64,000 nt of DNA from UBA3792 sp045114775 (GTDB taxonomy: Bacteria > Bacillota > Clostridia > Christensenellales > CAG-138): the NCBI GenBank assembly GCA_045114775.1, contig JBGULC010000022.1:15993-79992 (forward strand), in the 5' to 3' direction. Below, in pieces: positions 7,217 to 15,432 of this stretch. The stretch's first letter is position 1. Every line of letters starts with the position of its first letter. A program made the translations under genes and the position numbers. Below the pieces are notes generated by a model that was not told where the DNA came from, searched no databases, and saw only the letters and a list, made by a program, of their open reading frames with translations.

Positions 7217-8224
7217 ATGGGATTTGTTGAACTTCTTATGAACTGGTATCCGGAGCATCACCGCGATCTCCCGTGGCGCAGGACCCGCGATCCGTACGCG
7301 ATCTGGGTCAGCGAGATCATGCTGCAGCAAACGCGCGTCGCGGCGGTGATCCCGTATTATGAACGCTTTCTCAGAGAACTGCCCGACGTACAGGCGCTTG
7401 CCGCGGTCTCCGACGATCGGCTGAATCTGCTCTGGCAGGGGCTTGGGTACTATTCGCGTGCAAGAAACCTGAAAAAGGCCGCGCAGACCGTCTGCGAGCG
7501 TTATGCCGGAATGATGCCGGACTCGTACGAGGCGCTTCTCCGCCTCCCCGGGATCGGCGGCTACACCGCGGGCGCGATCGCCTCGATCGCATACGGCGAA
7601 CGCGTGCCCGCCGTCGACGGAAACGTCCTTCGCGTCTGCGCAAGACTGATGAACGACCCGTCCGATATTGCCGACCCCGCGGTGAAGAAACGCGTGTTCG
7701 ACACGCTTTCCGCCGTCATGCCTTTTGACGCGGGCACGTTCAACCAGGCGATGATGGAGCTCGGCGCGGTCGTCTGCGTACCGAACGGGCAGCCGGACTG
7801 CGGCGCCTGCCCGCTTGCGTCCGTATGCAAAGCCCTCTCGGCGGGCACGGCGGGGCTTCTGCCGAACAAGACCCCGAAAAAGCCGCGCGCGATCGAAAAC
7901 CGCACGGTCTTCGCGCTGTATGATCATGGCAGACCGCTGCTGCTGAAGCGTCCGGAAAAGGGGCTTCTTGCCGGGCTTTACGAGCTGCCGAGTGTTTCCG
8001 GCATACTGTCGGCTGCCGAAGCGGCGGCATGGATGACGTCGCACGGGCTGCACCCGGTCGGCGATCTTTCCGTCTGTTCCGCAAAGCACGTCTTCACGCA
8101 CATCGAATGGCGCATGCGCGTGTACGCCGCGGACGTCGCAGGAGAGGGTATCGGCGCGTTCATCCGCTCCGACGGCTCGCAATCGGTACCGACCGCGTTT
8201 GCAGTCTGTCTGAAGGATCGGTAA
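7217..8224 (+). CDS. mutY: A/G-specific adenine DNA glycosylase MutY
   Basis: A 335-residue enzyme that removes adenine mispaired with 8-oxoguanine. The catalytic Glu33 is in WVSEIMLQQTR, the helix-hairpin-helix is LPGIGGYTAGA (110-120), and the second catalytic residue Asp134 is in VPAVDGNVLR. The iron-sulphur cluster ligands are Cys187, 195, 198 and 204 (C-x7-C-x2-C-x5-C). The C-terminal third is the NUDIX-like domain that reads 8-oxoguanine. Length is normal. No Shine-Dalgarno sequence precedes the ATG, and the -10 box is only 6 bases away, so the mRNA is probably leaderless. It stands alone and is divergent from ywlG. Confidence 0.96.
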   Translation: MGFVELLMNWYPEHHRDLPWRRTRDPYAIWVSEIMLQQTRVAAVIPYYERFLRELPDVQALAAVSDDRLNLLWQGLGYYSRARNLKKAAQTVCERYAGMMPDSYEALLRLPGIGGYTAGAIASIAYGERVPAVDGNVLRVCARLMNDPSDIADPAVKKRVFDTLSAVMPFDAGTFNQAMMELGAVVCVPNGQPDCGACPLASVCKALSAGTAGLLPNKTPKKPRAIENRTVFALYDHGRPLLLKRPEKGLLAGLYELPSVSGILSAAEAAAWMTSHGLHPVGDLSVCSAKHVFTHIEWRMRVYAADVAGEGIGAFIRSDGSQSVPTAFAVCLKDR

Positions 8225-8330
8225 GTTTCGTTATTTTTGTAACATTATCATGAAAGAAAGCGGAAAGCCGGTTGCGTACGCGCCCGGCATGCTATGATAA
8301 AATCACTGTAATCGACGGAGGGACACGGAT

Positions 8331-9434
8331 ATGAAAAAAAGCTTGATCGTATTGTTGGCGGTGCTGCTTCTGGCAGTGGGATGCGGACGGATCGAATTGA
8401 AGCCGGAGATCACGCAGCCGACGGCCGCGCCGGAAAGCACGCCGACCGCGGAGCCGCAGGAAACGCCGGCGCAGGAACCGGCCGCGAACGGAACGCCGGA
8501 GCCGAACTGCTTCGACGCGCTGATCGGAGACTGGACGATCGTTTCGGTCGTACTCGGCGGAGAAGCGCTTGATCCCGCGTCCGTCGGCATGGATTCGACC
8601 GTTTCCTTTTTCGGAAACGGCGCGGGCGTCATCCGGGCGCAGGCCAACGGCAAGGAAACGAAACAGATCTTCACTTTCGGCGTTTCCGGAAACCGGATCG
8701 AGATGTTCGACGAGGTAAACACCCGGGCGGAGGCGGTCTACGAACCGGAAACGGATACGATCCTCTGGAAGGGGGATATGATCGTATCGCTCGTGCTGAC
8801 AAGAAAAACAGATTCGCAGAAGCCCGCGCCGGAGCCTGCGGAAGAGGACATCGACTATACGACGGCGGAGATCGAGCGGAACTCGAATGATAACGGCTCG
8901 GATATGGTCTCGATCACCGTGCCCGTACCCGCGCACGGCAAGGTGCGGATCGTGTTTCAGCACCAGGACGATTACTTCTACGAAAATACCGAAGACAAGC
9001 CGATGAAACGTAAGGTGAAGATCCCTGTTGAGATCTTCTATCCGAACATGCCGGTGCCCCCGGGGGATTACGAATGCATACCCGAGATCATCGTAACGTT
9101 TGCGGACGGCACGGAGCAGCCGGTTGCGTGTCCGCCGATCTCACTGACGTTCCCGCAGCTTTCGATCAAAGGCATGCCTGACGAATACATGCAGGACTAC
9201 GGTATATATCACGTCAAGGCGAACGCGGACGGCGTCTTCACGTTCGAAGGCACGGTCGACGGCCAGGACGTCGCAGTTTATGTCGACGGCGTCCCCGTAC
9301 AGGTGTATTACGGCGGCGTCTTTACGGCGGAGCTGACCGTCGAAAACGGCGAACCGACGCTGCGCGAGATCCGCGCAGAGCGGATGAACTGGATGACAGA
9401 CGTCCTTCTGGTGATCGTCGAGCCCTGCACTTGA
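8331..9434 (+). CDS. Lipoprotein with lipocalin-like domain and beta-rich C-terminal region
   Basis: A 367-residue predicted lipoprotein. The signal ends LLAVGC (Cys18) and is followed by a short Pro/Thr/Glu stalk. Residues about 60-160 form a lipocalin-like unit beginning LIGDWTIVSV, with FFGNGAGVI and NRIEMFDE strands. The remaining 200 residues are beta-rich and unrecognised, with a FEGTVDGQDVAVYVDG segment. GGAGG lies 10 bases before the ATG. The next gene encodes a related lipoprotein, whose promoter overlaps this stop codon. It should be anchored on the outer face of the membrane; the ligand is unknown. Confidence 0.8.
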   Translation: MKKSLIVLLAVLLLAVGCGRIELKPEITQPTAAPESTPTAEPQETPAQEPAANGTPEPNCFDALIGDWTIVSVVLGGEALDPASVGMDSTVSFFGNGAGVIRAQANGKETKQIFTFGVSGNRIEMFDEVNTRAEAVYEPETDTILWKGDMIVSLVLTRKTDSQKPAPEPAEEDIDYTTAEIERNSNDNGSDMVSITVPVPAHGKVRIVFQHQDDYFYENTEDKPMKRKVKIPVEIFYPNMPVPPGDYECIPEIIVTFADGTEQPVACPPISLTFPQLSIKGMPDEYMQDYGIYHVKANADGVFTFEGTVDGQDVAVYVDGVPVQVYYGGVFTAELTVENGEPTLREIRAERMNWMTDVLLVIVEPCT

Positions 9435-9459
9435 CAGAACCCGGCGATTATGGTATGCT
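9431..9459 (+). promoter_or_regulatory. Promoter of the second lipocalin-like lipoprotein gene
   Basis: TTGACA (9431-9436), 17 bases, TATGCT (9454-9459). The -35 box overlaps the stop codon of the previous gene. Confidence 0.8.
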
Positions 9460-9506
9460 TCGATCGCCCGAAAGGGCCTTCATACAGAATATAAAGGAGA
9501 GACAAA

Positions 9507-10331
9507 ATGAAGAAATATCTGATCCTCGCGTTGGCGCTGCTGATGGTACTGTCGCTGTTCGCCTGCCAAAAGACGGAAAACACGCCGGACGCCGAAGCGC
9601 AGCCGGCGGCAAACGAACCCGCAAACAATCCGGAACCCGAGCCTGAGCCCGAGCCCGAGCCTCAGCCTGAGCCTGAACCCGAGCCTGAGCCCGCAGCCGT
9701 CGAGTGGCCGGACAGCATCGTGGACGTATGGGTCATGACAAAGTTCGAATACAACGGCATGACGATGAACGCCGCCGATTTCGGCATGAACGGTACGTTT
9801 GAGTTCACCGCCGACGGCAAGGTCATCGCGAAGATGGGCGACGAGAGCGCGGAAAGCACATATACCGTTTCCGGAAACACCGTTACAATGATCAATGATG
9901 ATCAATCGATCACCGGCGAGTACAATTCCGAGACAGACTCGATCGCTTTTGAGGAAGATGGCGGAAAGATTATCTTTGAGCGTAAGTCGAATGTACCCGA
10001 AACGCCGGAATCCGAGCCCGCCGAGGATATCCCCGCAACCGAAGCGGACGTGATCGGTACCTGGGCTGCAACGAAAGCACAGATGGGCACGACCATTCTG
10101 CCGCTCGATATGCTGGGCATCACGATGACGTTCGTATTCAACTCGGACGGCACGGTGACTGTTGAAACCAACGGCGAGAGCACCGAACCCACAGTGTGGA
10201 CGATCACGGACGGCAAGGTCACGATCGGCTCCTCCAGCGAAGTCGAGTACGAAATGACGTATGACGGCACGTATCTGAAGCTTTTGGAGCCCAACTCCGG
10301 CGTTGAGATCCTGTTTGAGAAGCAGAACTGA
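9507..10331 (+). CDS. Lipoprotein with two lipocalin-like repeats and a Pro-Glu stalk
   Basis: A 274-residue predicted lipoprotein. The signal ends SLFAC (Cys20). A PEPEP-type stalk at about 38-60 is encoded by a low-complexity GAGCCTGAGCCC-like DNA tract. Two similar units follow. Each starts with a W-containing strand (IVDVWVMTKF, then VIGTWAATKA), passes a MTMNAAD- or LDMLGITM-like turn and ends in a GKI/VEIL strand. The pattern resembles lipocalin-like domains. AAGGAG precedes the ATG. A terminator follows. Probably a cell-surface binding or stress protein; no specific role is evident. Confidence 0.82.
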   Translation: MKKYLILALALLMVLSLFACQKTENTPDAEAQPAANEPANNPEPEPEPEPEPQPEPEPEPEPAAVEWPDSIVDVWVMTKFEYNGMTMNAADFGMNGTFEFTADGKVIAKMGDESAESTYTVSGNTVTMINDDQSITGEYNSETDSIAFEEDGGKIIFERKSNVPETPESEPAEDIPATEADVIGTWAATKAQMGTTILPLDMLGITMTFVFNSDGTVTVETNGESTEPTVWTITDGKVTIGSSSEVEYEMTYDGTYLKLLEPNSGVEILFEKQN

Positions 10332-10344
10332 TCCGTTAAGCGCA

Positions 10345-10374
10345 AAGGACTGTCCCACGGGACAGTCCTTTTTG
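10345..10374 (+). terminator. Terminator after the lipocalin-like lipoprotein genes
   Basis: AAAGGACTGTCCC ACG GGACAGTCCTTTTTG, a stem of about 10 bp with a T tail. Confidence 0.9.
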
Positions 10375-10449
10375 TGTTCTCTTTTTTTGCTCGCTCAAGC
10401 CGCCGGGTATCATAAAGGACGGCTGACGCCGTCCGTTCTGAAACGATCC

Positions 10450-10941
10450 TCAGAATATTTTATTGAATACGTAACGGAAGTTGCCCGTCGCCGCCAGAAT
10501 AATCATAGCCGTTCCGATGATGATCAGCGACAGGATCAGATAGCACCAGTAGGATCGGGCATAGCTGCGGCGATTGATGTTCGCGCTGCTGCACGAGAAG
10601 ATGATCAGGAACACGAAGCCGACGATCGGAATTGCAAACAGCAGAGAATAGCCCACATACGCCCATGCGGAGAGCGGACGGAACTTCTCCGGAAGCTCCT
10701 CCTGCGTGATCTCACGCTGCTGTTGGATCACGATCGGCTGCGGCTGATACGCAGGCGGCGTCTGCTGCACAGGCTGATACTGCGGGGTCTGATAGACCGG
10801 CGTCTGCTGCACGGGCTCCTGCTGAACCGGCGTGTCCGGCTGCGGCGCAGCCTTCGGCTGATTCTGCGATAAATTTGCTCCGCAATTCGGACAGAATACT
10901 GTGCCTTCCTCTAACTTACTTCCGCATTCGGTACAAAACAT
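10450..10941 (-). CDS. Zinc-ribbon membrane protein with Gln/Pro-rich linker
   Basis: A 163-residue protein. An N-terminal zinc ribbon (CTECG and CPNCG, residues 3-20) is followed by a Gln/Pro-rich linker with QQTPVYQTPQYQP-like repeats (about 30-75). Two membrane segments follow (WAYVGYSLLFAIPIVGF and LILSLIIIGTAMIIL). The ribbon should face the cytoplasm. Similar architecture occurs in the cluster at 16.2-18.5 kb, but the membrane part differs. GGGAGG precedes the ATG. The role is unknown. Confidence 0.85.
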   Translation of the reverse strand: MFCTECGSKLEEGTVFCPNCGANLSQNQPKAAPQPDTPVQQEPVQQTPVYQTPQYQPVQQTPPAYQPQPIVIQQQREITQEELPEKFRPLSAWAYVGYSLLFAIPIVGFVFLIIFSCSSANINRRSYARSYWCYLILSLIIIGTAMIILAATGNFRYVFNKIF

Positions 10942-11093
10942 TGCTGAACCTCCCTGTTATTTCCGCCGCGCAAGGCGCGATCGGTGATATGATATATTTT
11001 ACAAAAATCCCCCTGTTTTGTCAATGGATTTCCGCATATAGCCTGCTTTGAACGGTCCTTCCGACGCGATCCGTTTCGCCTGTTTCCGAATGC

Positions 11094-11171
11094 AGCTATG
11101 ATCGAGTATAGCTATTATGATAGATTGCTGTTCTCTGATGATAGCTATGATCGAATATAGCTATTATTGAT
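11094..11171. repeat. Two 28-29 bp direct repeats in AT-rich island
   Basis: 11094-11121 and 11143-11171 share AGCTATGATCGA(G/A)TATAGC and the following TATTAT(T)GAT. Each copy contains TATAGCTA-like palindromes. Confidence 0.85.
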
Positions 11172-11176
11172 TTTTT

Positions 11177-11223
11177 CTTTCATAGGATCCGGATTATTAA
11201 AGATCCGGATCCTATAATGAAAG
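11177..11223. repeat. Long inverted repeat (hairpin) in AT-rich island
   Basis: The left arm CTTTCATAGGATCCGGAT (11177-11194) pairs with the right arm at 11203-11223 across an 8-base loop. Pairing is perfect except for a 3-base insertion (ATA) in the right arm. Confidence 0.9.
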
Positions 11224-11245
11224 CTATTCTTTTATAGCTGCTATT

Positions 11246-11290
11246 ATAATAGCTATTCTTATAATAGCTGTTCTTATAATAACTAATCTA
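11246..11290. repeat. Three tandem 15-bp repeats
   Basis: ATAATAGCTATTCTT, ATAATAGCTGTTCTT and ATAATAACTAATCTA follow each other without gaps. Confidence 0.85.
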
Positions 11291-11569
11291 AATATCAGCT
11301 ATTAACTATACGAAGCCGGGCCCTTCCGAAGCGCGCGTACGCAAAGCCAAGCGACCGATCGCGGTTGCCTTTGCTGCGTCTCTTTTCGACGTTCCGTACG
11401 CGTCCGGAGCGCGGAAGCTTCATTTTTCATACACAGTATACCACAGGGAATTGCCGCAGAATTCCTGAAAAAAGTTCACAATTGCTCCGCGTATTCCGTC
11501 GGCGGCGGTGTTCCGATCCGTCCTCTTGCGTTCGTCATGATCGGAGAAGGCTGCATATTTCTCCGGTAT

Positions 11570-11692
11570 TCATGATCTGTTTATTCTGCTTCCGGACCGG
11601 ATTTCGGGATCGTTCCGCAGTCCGAGGATGTAATCTGCGCTGACCCGGTAATGGCGGCAAAATTCCCGGATCCGCTCTGTGTACTTTTCCAT
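11570..11692 (-). pseudogene. Remnant of an XRE-type helix-turn-helix regulator
   Basis: A 40-residue frame starts at an ATG at 11692. It contains REFCRHYRVSADYILGL and RNDPEI, which is the usual last helix and tail of Cro/CI-type regulators (compare the generic VSTDYLLGL-D-P pattern). The N-terminal helix-turn-helix is absent; upstream in-frame sequence reaches only a few more residues. It is probably a decayed gene end. Confidence 0.45.
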
Positions 11693-11898
11693 GGGTCTCC
11701 GCCTTTTTCGTTCTGTCAGGATTATTGTGTACGCCACATAGGGTGTATTTGCTTTACGCCTTATATGGTGCTTGGGAATCCTATTCGGAAGACCGGCCGA
11801 TGCAGAGAAGAACGCATCTGTATCGCCGTCGATTTGCGGAAGGGAGACAGTTCAGATGCATTGCGCATCCGTTCTGTAATCATTGACGATGATAAAGG

Positions 11899-11930
11899 AA
11901 AAGCGCCTCCCGCGAAGGAAGCGCTTTTTT
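11899..11930 (+). terminator. Terminator-like hairpin
   Basis: AAAGCGCCTCC, a short loop, then GGAAGCGCTTTTTT. No intact plus-strand gene precedes it, so it may belong to a lost gene. On the other strand it faces the end of the GTPase gene at 12018. Confidence 0.6.
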
Positions 11931-12017
11931 GCGTGTTCGTTATACGCCGGATCAATGCGTTGTAAACGCACGCTCGTTCGCTTCGGAGGAAGAACGGCGC
12001 ATCAATAACAGACTGAA

Positions 12018-12959
12018 TCAATAGAACGTCGCGACGGGCTGTTCGGGCTCGGTCGCAGGCACGAAGGAGCGGACGGTCACGATCGGGCCCTTCTTGCCGT
12101 AGATGTTCGAGAACTTCACGTTGATGCGGCCTTCGACGATCCCCCAGCTCTTGTGCCGCACGGATTTTGCGCGGTCATAGCGGCAGACCAGCGGGCAGTA
12201 GGCGATGTCCGCCTCACAGCAGGTCATGATGTGCCGGCCGGCTAAAAACGTGTCCTTCGGCATGCGCATGTTGTTGGCGCAAAGCCCCTTGTAGCGGACG
12301 ACCTTGCCCTCATACTTGTCGGGCTCGTCGACGAGGTCGCGGTAAAAGAGTGCGTAGTCGCGGTCGGCGATCTCGATGATATCGGCGTTGATGTCGAACG
12401 GCAGCGGATCCTCGATGTCGTCCTCCACGCTCGTGCCGTCGGTGAGATCGTACACGATCTGCGCCCCGCGGGATACGCCGCGCACGAGCTTATGCAGCTC
12501 CATCTTATCCTGCTCCGGCTCGACGCGCGTAAAGATGACGAGCTCGGCTGTGTTCAGCTTGTCCACGACAAGCTGCCGCATGTTCGCGTTGAACGCGGCG
12601 ATCGTGCTCGCGTCGACCAGCATCGTTTCCTGCGCGATGCCCCAGTTCTCCGGCAGGCGGTCGAACAGGTCGTTCATCTGCCACATGCCGTTGTACTCGA
12701 TCATGATCCGCGTCGCCGCCGCCTTGCGGCCCCACAGGATCATATTGCCCTGCGTCAGCTCGGACTGATCTTCGACCTTCCGGATCGTGACGTTGTTGAT
12801 CGAGAAGCGCGAAGGGATAAGCTCTTCCTCGCCGTCTTCGCAGAGGATCACCAGCGTGCGCTGCCCCTCGTTGAAGCCGGGATCCTCCAGCATCGACTGG
12901 AGAAACGTCGTCTTGCCGGCGTCCAGAAAACCCGTAAATAAGAAGACCGGAAGCATCAT
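12018..12959 (-). CDS. COG0523 (CobW/P47K-like) GTPase with C-terminal TIGR03943-like region, lacking CxCC
   Basis: A 313-residue P-loop GTPase. Walker A is GFLDAGKTT (about residues 10-18). The usual metal motif CxCC is replaced by an ILCEDGEEE segment. The C-terminal 110 residues (DKYEGKVVRYKGLC, then CCEADIAYCPLVCRYD) resemble the TIGR03943/YcgQ-type region that often accompanies such GTPases. It starts 5 bases after the stop of the His-rich GTPase gene, and GGAG of that gene's end serves as ribosome site. The two proteins probably act together in metal delivery or sensing. The metal cannot be told from sequence. Confidence 0.85.
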   Translation of the reverse strand: MMLPVFLFTGFLDAGKTTFLQSMLEDPGFNEGQRTLVILCEDGEEELIPSRFSINNVTIRKVEDQSELTQGNMILWGRKAAATRIMIEYNGMWQMNDLFDRLPENWGIAQETMLVDASTIAAFNANMRQLVVDKLNTAELVIFTRVEPEQDKMELHKLVRGVSRGAQIVYDLTDGTSVEDDIEDPLPFDINADIIEIADRDYALFYRDLVDEPDKYEGKVVRYKGLCANNMRMPKDTFLAGRHIMTCCEADIAYCPLVCRYDRAKSVRHKSWGIVEGRINVKFSNIYGKKGPIVTVRSFVPATEPEQPVATFY

Positions 12960-12964
12960 GGCCG

Positions 12965-14194
12965 TTACTCCGTAAAGAGCGCCTTCAAAGCGTCCTCGCT
13001 GATCTTCGAGCCGATCACGCAGAGCCTGCCGATCACGCCCGCGGGACCGCGGCGGATCTCGACCTCGCCGGGCACATGGTCAAAGTGGATCCACTGTCCG
13101 CCGTCGGCCGACGCGACAACGCCCTTTGCGCGAAGCACCGTGCCGTAGGTTTCGGCGTCGTCCAGCTTTGCGATCTTCTCCCTGAGCTCGTCCTCGGTGA
13201 AGCGATGCACCGTCTCAATGCCCCAGCTACTGAACACCTCGTCCGCATCGTGGCCGTGATGGTGGTGGTGATGGTGCTCGTGTTCCCCATCCTCGTCGTG
13301 ATGATGGTGGCATTCGCATTCGGGGTCGTCGCACTCCTCGCCGTCGTGATGGTGATGATGGTGATGCTCGTGTTCGTCCTCATCGTCGTCATCGTCGTGA
13401 TGATGGTGATGATGATGCTCGTGCTCGTCCTCCTCATCATCGTCGTGGTGGTGATGATGGTGATGCTCGTGCTCGTCCTCATCGTCGTCATCGTCGTGAT
13501 GATGGTGGTGATGGCACTCGCATTCCGGATCGTCGCACTCGTCCTCGTCGTGGTGATGGTGGTGCTCCTGTTTCAGCGCTTCCATGTGCGCCTTCAGCGT
13601 ATCGCGGCTCTCAATGGCCTTGACGAGATCGTCGCCCGTAAGCTTGTCCCACGGCGCGGCGACGACCGTCGCCTCCGGATTGAGCTCGCGCACCATGTCG
13701 AGGACCTCCTTCAAGCGCTCCTCGGAAACGTCCTGCGAGCGGCTTAAGACCACGCAGTCCGCGGCTTCGATCTGGTTCACGTAGAACTCGCCGAAGTTCT
13801 TACGGTAGACACGCGCCTTCTTGGCGTCGACGACCGCGATGCAGCTGTTGATCACGACGTCGTCATTGAGAACGCCGCTTACCGCGCGCTTGACGTCGGA
13901 AAGCTTTCCGACGCCGGACGGCTCGATGAGGATCCGGTCCGGATGGAACTGTTCGAGGACCTGCTTCAGCGCCTTGGAAAAGTCGCCGACTAAGCTGCAG
14001 CAGATGCAGCCGGAGTTCATTTCGGTGATCTCGATGCCCGCTTCCTGCAAAAATGCGCCGTCGATGCCGATCTCGCCGAATTCGTTCTCAATCAGCACCA
14101 GCTTTTCGCCGTTGAAGCCGTCTGCGATGAGCTTTTTGATGAGCGTGGTCTTGCCCGCGCCTAAGAATCCGCTGAAAATATCGATCTTTGTCAT
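12965..14194 (-). CDS. COG0523 metallochaperone-type GTPase with long His/Asp-rich linker
   Basis: A 409-residue protein. Residues 1-200 are the GTPase: Walker A GFLGAGKTT (9-17), the metal motif GCICC (62-66) and Walker B ILIEPSG (88-94). Residues about 211-322 are almost entirely His, Asp and Glu, with about 48 His and two ECDDPECEC-like Cys groups. A CobW C-terminal domain follows (SSWGIETVHRF). COG0523 proteins insert or store metals such as zinc, cobalt or nickel. A linker this rich suggests metal storage or buffering. AGAAGGA precedes the ATG. The DNA of the linker is a long tandem-like repeat, prone to length change. Co-transcribed with the CxCC-less partner. Confidence 0.92.
   Translation of the reverse strand: MTKIDIFSGFLGAGKTTLIKKLIADGFNGEKLVLIENEFGEIGIDGAFLQEAGIEITEMNSGCICCSLVGDFSKALKQVLEQFHPDRILIEPSGVGKLSDVKRAVSGVLNDDVVINSCIAVVDAKKARVYRKNFGEFYVNQIEAADCVVLSRSQDVSEERLKEVLDMVRELNPEATVVAAPWDKLTGDDLVKAIESRDTLKAHMEALKQEHHHHHDEDECDDPECECHHHHHHDDDDDEDEHEHHHHHHHDDDEEDEHEHHHHHHHDDDDDEDEHEHHHHHHHDGEECDDPECECHHHHDEDGEHEHHHHHHHGHDADEVFSSWGIETVHRFTEDELREKIAKLDDAETYGTVLRAKGVVASADGGQWIHFDHVPGEVEIRRGPAGVIGRLCVIGSKISEDALKALFTE
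13250..13565. repeat. Internal tandem-like repeat encoding the His/Asp linker
   Basis: Imperfect repeats of GTGATGGTGATGATG-like blocks alternate with CTCGTGCTCGTCCTC-like blocks at a spacing of about 51 bases. They encode repeated HHHHHHH and D/E-rich stretches. Copy number is likely to vary between strains. Confidence 0.85.
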
Positions 14195-14304
14195 ATGCTT
14201 CCTTCTTTCCGGGGTCTTGCCCCGTCGTTTGTTCGCCTGCTATCCTATCACACTTTACAGATTTTGCAAGCTTTATATTGTGGATTTTTTGAGATTCATT
14301 TTTA

Positions 14305-14560
14305 GAAAGACAACCCTCCAGACTTTTGCTTCGCAAAACCCACCCTCCCTTGCGCAGGGAGGGCAAGATCCGCGTCCTTGCCGACTGAGGGGCAGCCGCA
14401 TGGGATCTCTCCCTCCGTCTGCCTGTCGGCAGACACCTCCCTTGTCAGAGGGAGGTCGAGATCAGCAAAGCTCTTGGCTCCCCTGTGTAAGGGGAGCCAA
14501 AAGCGCAGCGAGACTGAAGGGTTGCTGCGACAGCCCTCCCTTCAGGAAGGCTCCTTCCCG
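14305..14560. repeat. Dispersed hairpin-type repeats overlapping a gene end
   Basis: Contains CCCTCCCTTGCGCAGGGAGG, CCTCCCTTGTCAGAGGGAGG and CTCCCCTGTGTAAGGGGAG hairpins, each followed by GCAAGA, TCGAGA or CCAAAAGC-like tails. The same types recur at 20741-21011. The block fills the upstream gap (14195-14541) and reaches into the end of the polyferredoxin gene. Confidence 0.8.
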
Positions 14561-15432
14561 TTTATTCGTTTCCCGATCCCGAACCGCAGCGCAAGCGAAT
14601 CGGTCGGGCATGCGCGCGCACACCGGCCGCAGCGGATACACTCCGCGGAATCATACTGCTTTACGGGGTCGATACCCATCGGACAGACCGTTTCGCATTT
14701 GCCGCAGGCGACGCACTTGTCCGGCTCGTAGGAAAGATGCGCGAGCGCGATGCGGTTGAATGCGCCGTAGATCGCGCCGAGCGGGCAGAGATACCGGCAG
14801 AACGGCCGCGAGATCAAAAGCGACAGGAGCAGGATCGCAAGGCACACGCCGACTTTCCACCAGAAATGAAACCCGATCTGCGCGCGGTACGCGGCGTTCG
14901 TGAGCACCAGCGGCACCCCGCCGAGCAGCGTACCGGAGGGACAAAGGTACTTGCAGAAATACGGCACGAGCACGCCTTTGAACGCGGATAACAGCGGAAG
15001 TCCGATCACGAGCACGCCGAGCACGGCATACTTGAGCCGCCGAAGAAAGCGCTCGAAGCGGAACGTGCGGATCTTGACGAAGAACGGGATGCGGTACACA
15101 AGGTCCTGGATCCACCCGAACGGGCAGAGCCAGCCGCAGATCCAGCGCCCGAGCGTGAGCCCGAACAGGATCAGGAAACCGAGCACGTAGAACGGGAACG
15201 CCGGCTTTTTGTAGCCGCCGCTCATGGAGTTCTGCAGCGAACCGATCGGACACGCGCCGATCGCCGCCGGACAGGAGTAGCAGTTCAGCCCCGGCACGCA
15301 GACGGCCTTTGTGTCGCCCGTCCCGATCTTGCCGAGGAAGAACCGGTGCAGCATGGGATTCTGCAGAAGGAACGCCGCCGCCTGCACCGTGAGCCGTTTC
15401 CATTCGCCCTTTACGCGTTTTGCCTTAACCAA
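14542..15432 (-). CDS. Membrane polyferredoxin (NapH-like 4Fe-4S protein)
   Basis: A 296-residue integral membrane protein with about five hydrophobic segments and several CxxxCP motifs (GWLCPFG, KYLCPSG, RYLCPLGA). The C-terminus carries two 4Fe-4S sites (CVACGKCETVCP and CIRCGRCARACP). It is built like NapH/YccM-type electron carriers. TTG at 15432 overlaps the stop of the CD1871A peptide gene by 8 bases. Together with that peptide and the thioredoxin-like gene it forms a trio common in Clostridia. It probably moves electrons across the membrane to an extracytoplasmic thiol system; that link is inference. Confidence 0.85.
   Translation of the reverse strand: MVKAKRVKGEWKRLTVQAAAFLLQNPMLHRFFLGKIGTGDTKAVCVPGLNCYSCPAAIGACPIGSLQNSMSGGYKKPAFPFYVLGFLILFGLTLGRWICGWLCPFGWIQDLVYRIPFFVKIRTFRFERFLRRLKYAVLGVLVIGLPLLSAFKGVLVPYFCKYLCPSGTLLGGVPLVLTNAAYRAQIGFHFWWKVGVCLAILLLSLLISRPFCRYLCPLGAIYGAFNRIALAHLSYEPDKCVACGKCETVCPMGIDPVKQYDSAECIRCGRCARACPTDSLALRFGIGKRINGKEPS

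Larger units (their letters stand above)
10942..12017. other. Non-coding region of 1.1 kb with AT-rich repeat island
   Basis: No intact gene is convincing here. It holds an AT-rich island (about 11090-11310) in otherwise GC-rich DNA, a 41-codon helix-turn-helix remnant (11570-11692) and a terminator-like hairpin (11899-11930). The open frames at 11365-11643 and 11651-11965 have no ribosome site and no recognisable domain. Confidence 0.7.

Noticed and set aside
11094..11290. Possible CRISPR array
   Set aside because: Only two copies of the longer repeat with one 21-base gap, no regular spacers and no cas genes.
11365..11965. Two open frames in the gap after the AT-rich island
   Set aside because: No ribosome sites, no recognisable domain and Arg/Ser-rich composition typical of chance frames in GC-rich DNA.
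13076..13747. A 223-codon plus-strand frame rich in Val and Met
   Set aside because: It is antisense to the His/Asp linker of the COG0523 gene; the composition is just the complement of the His codons.
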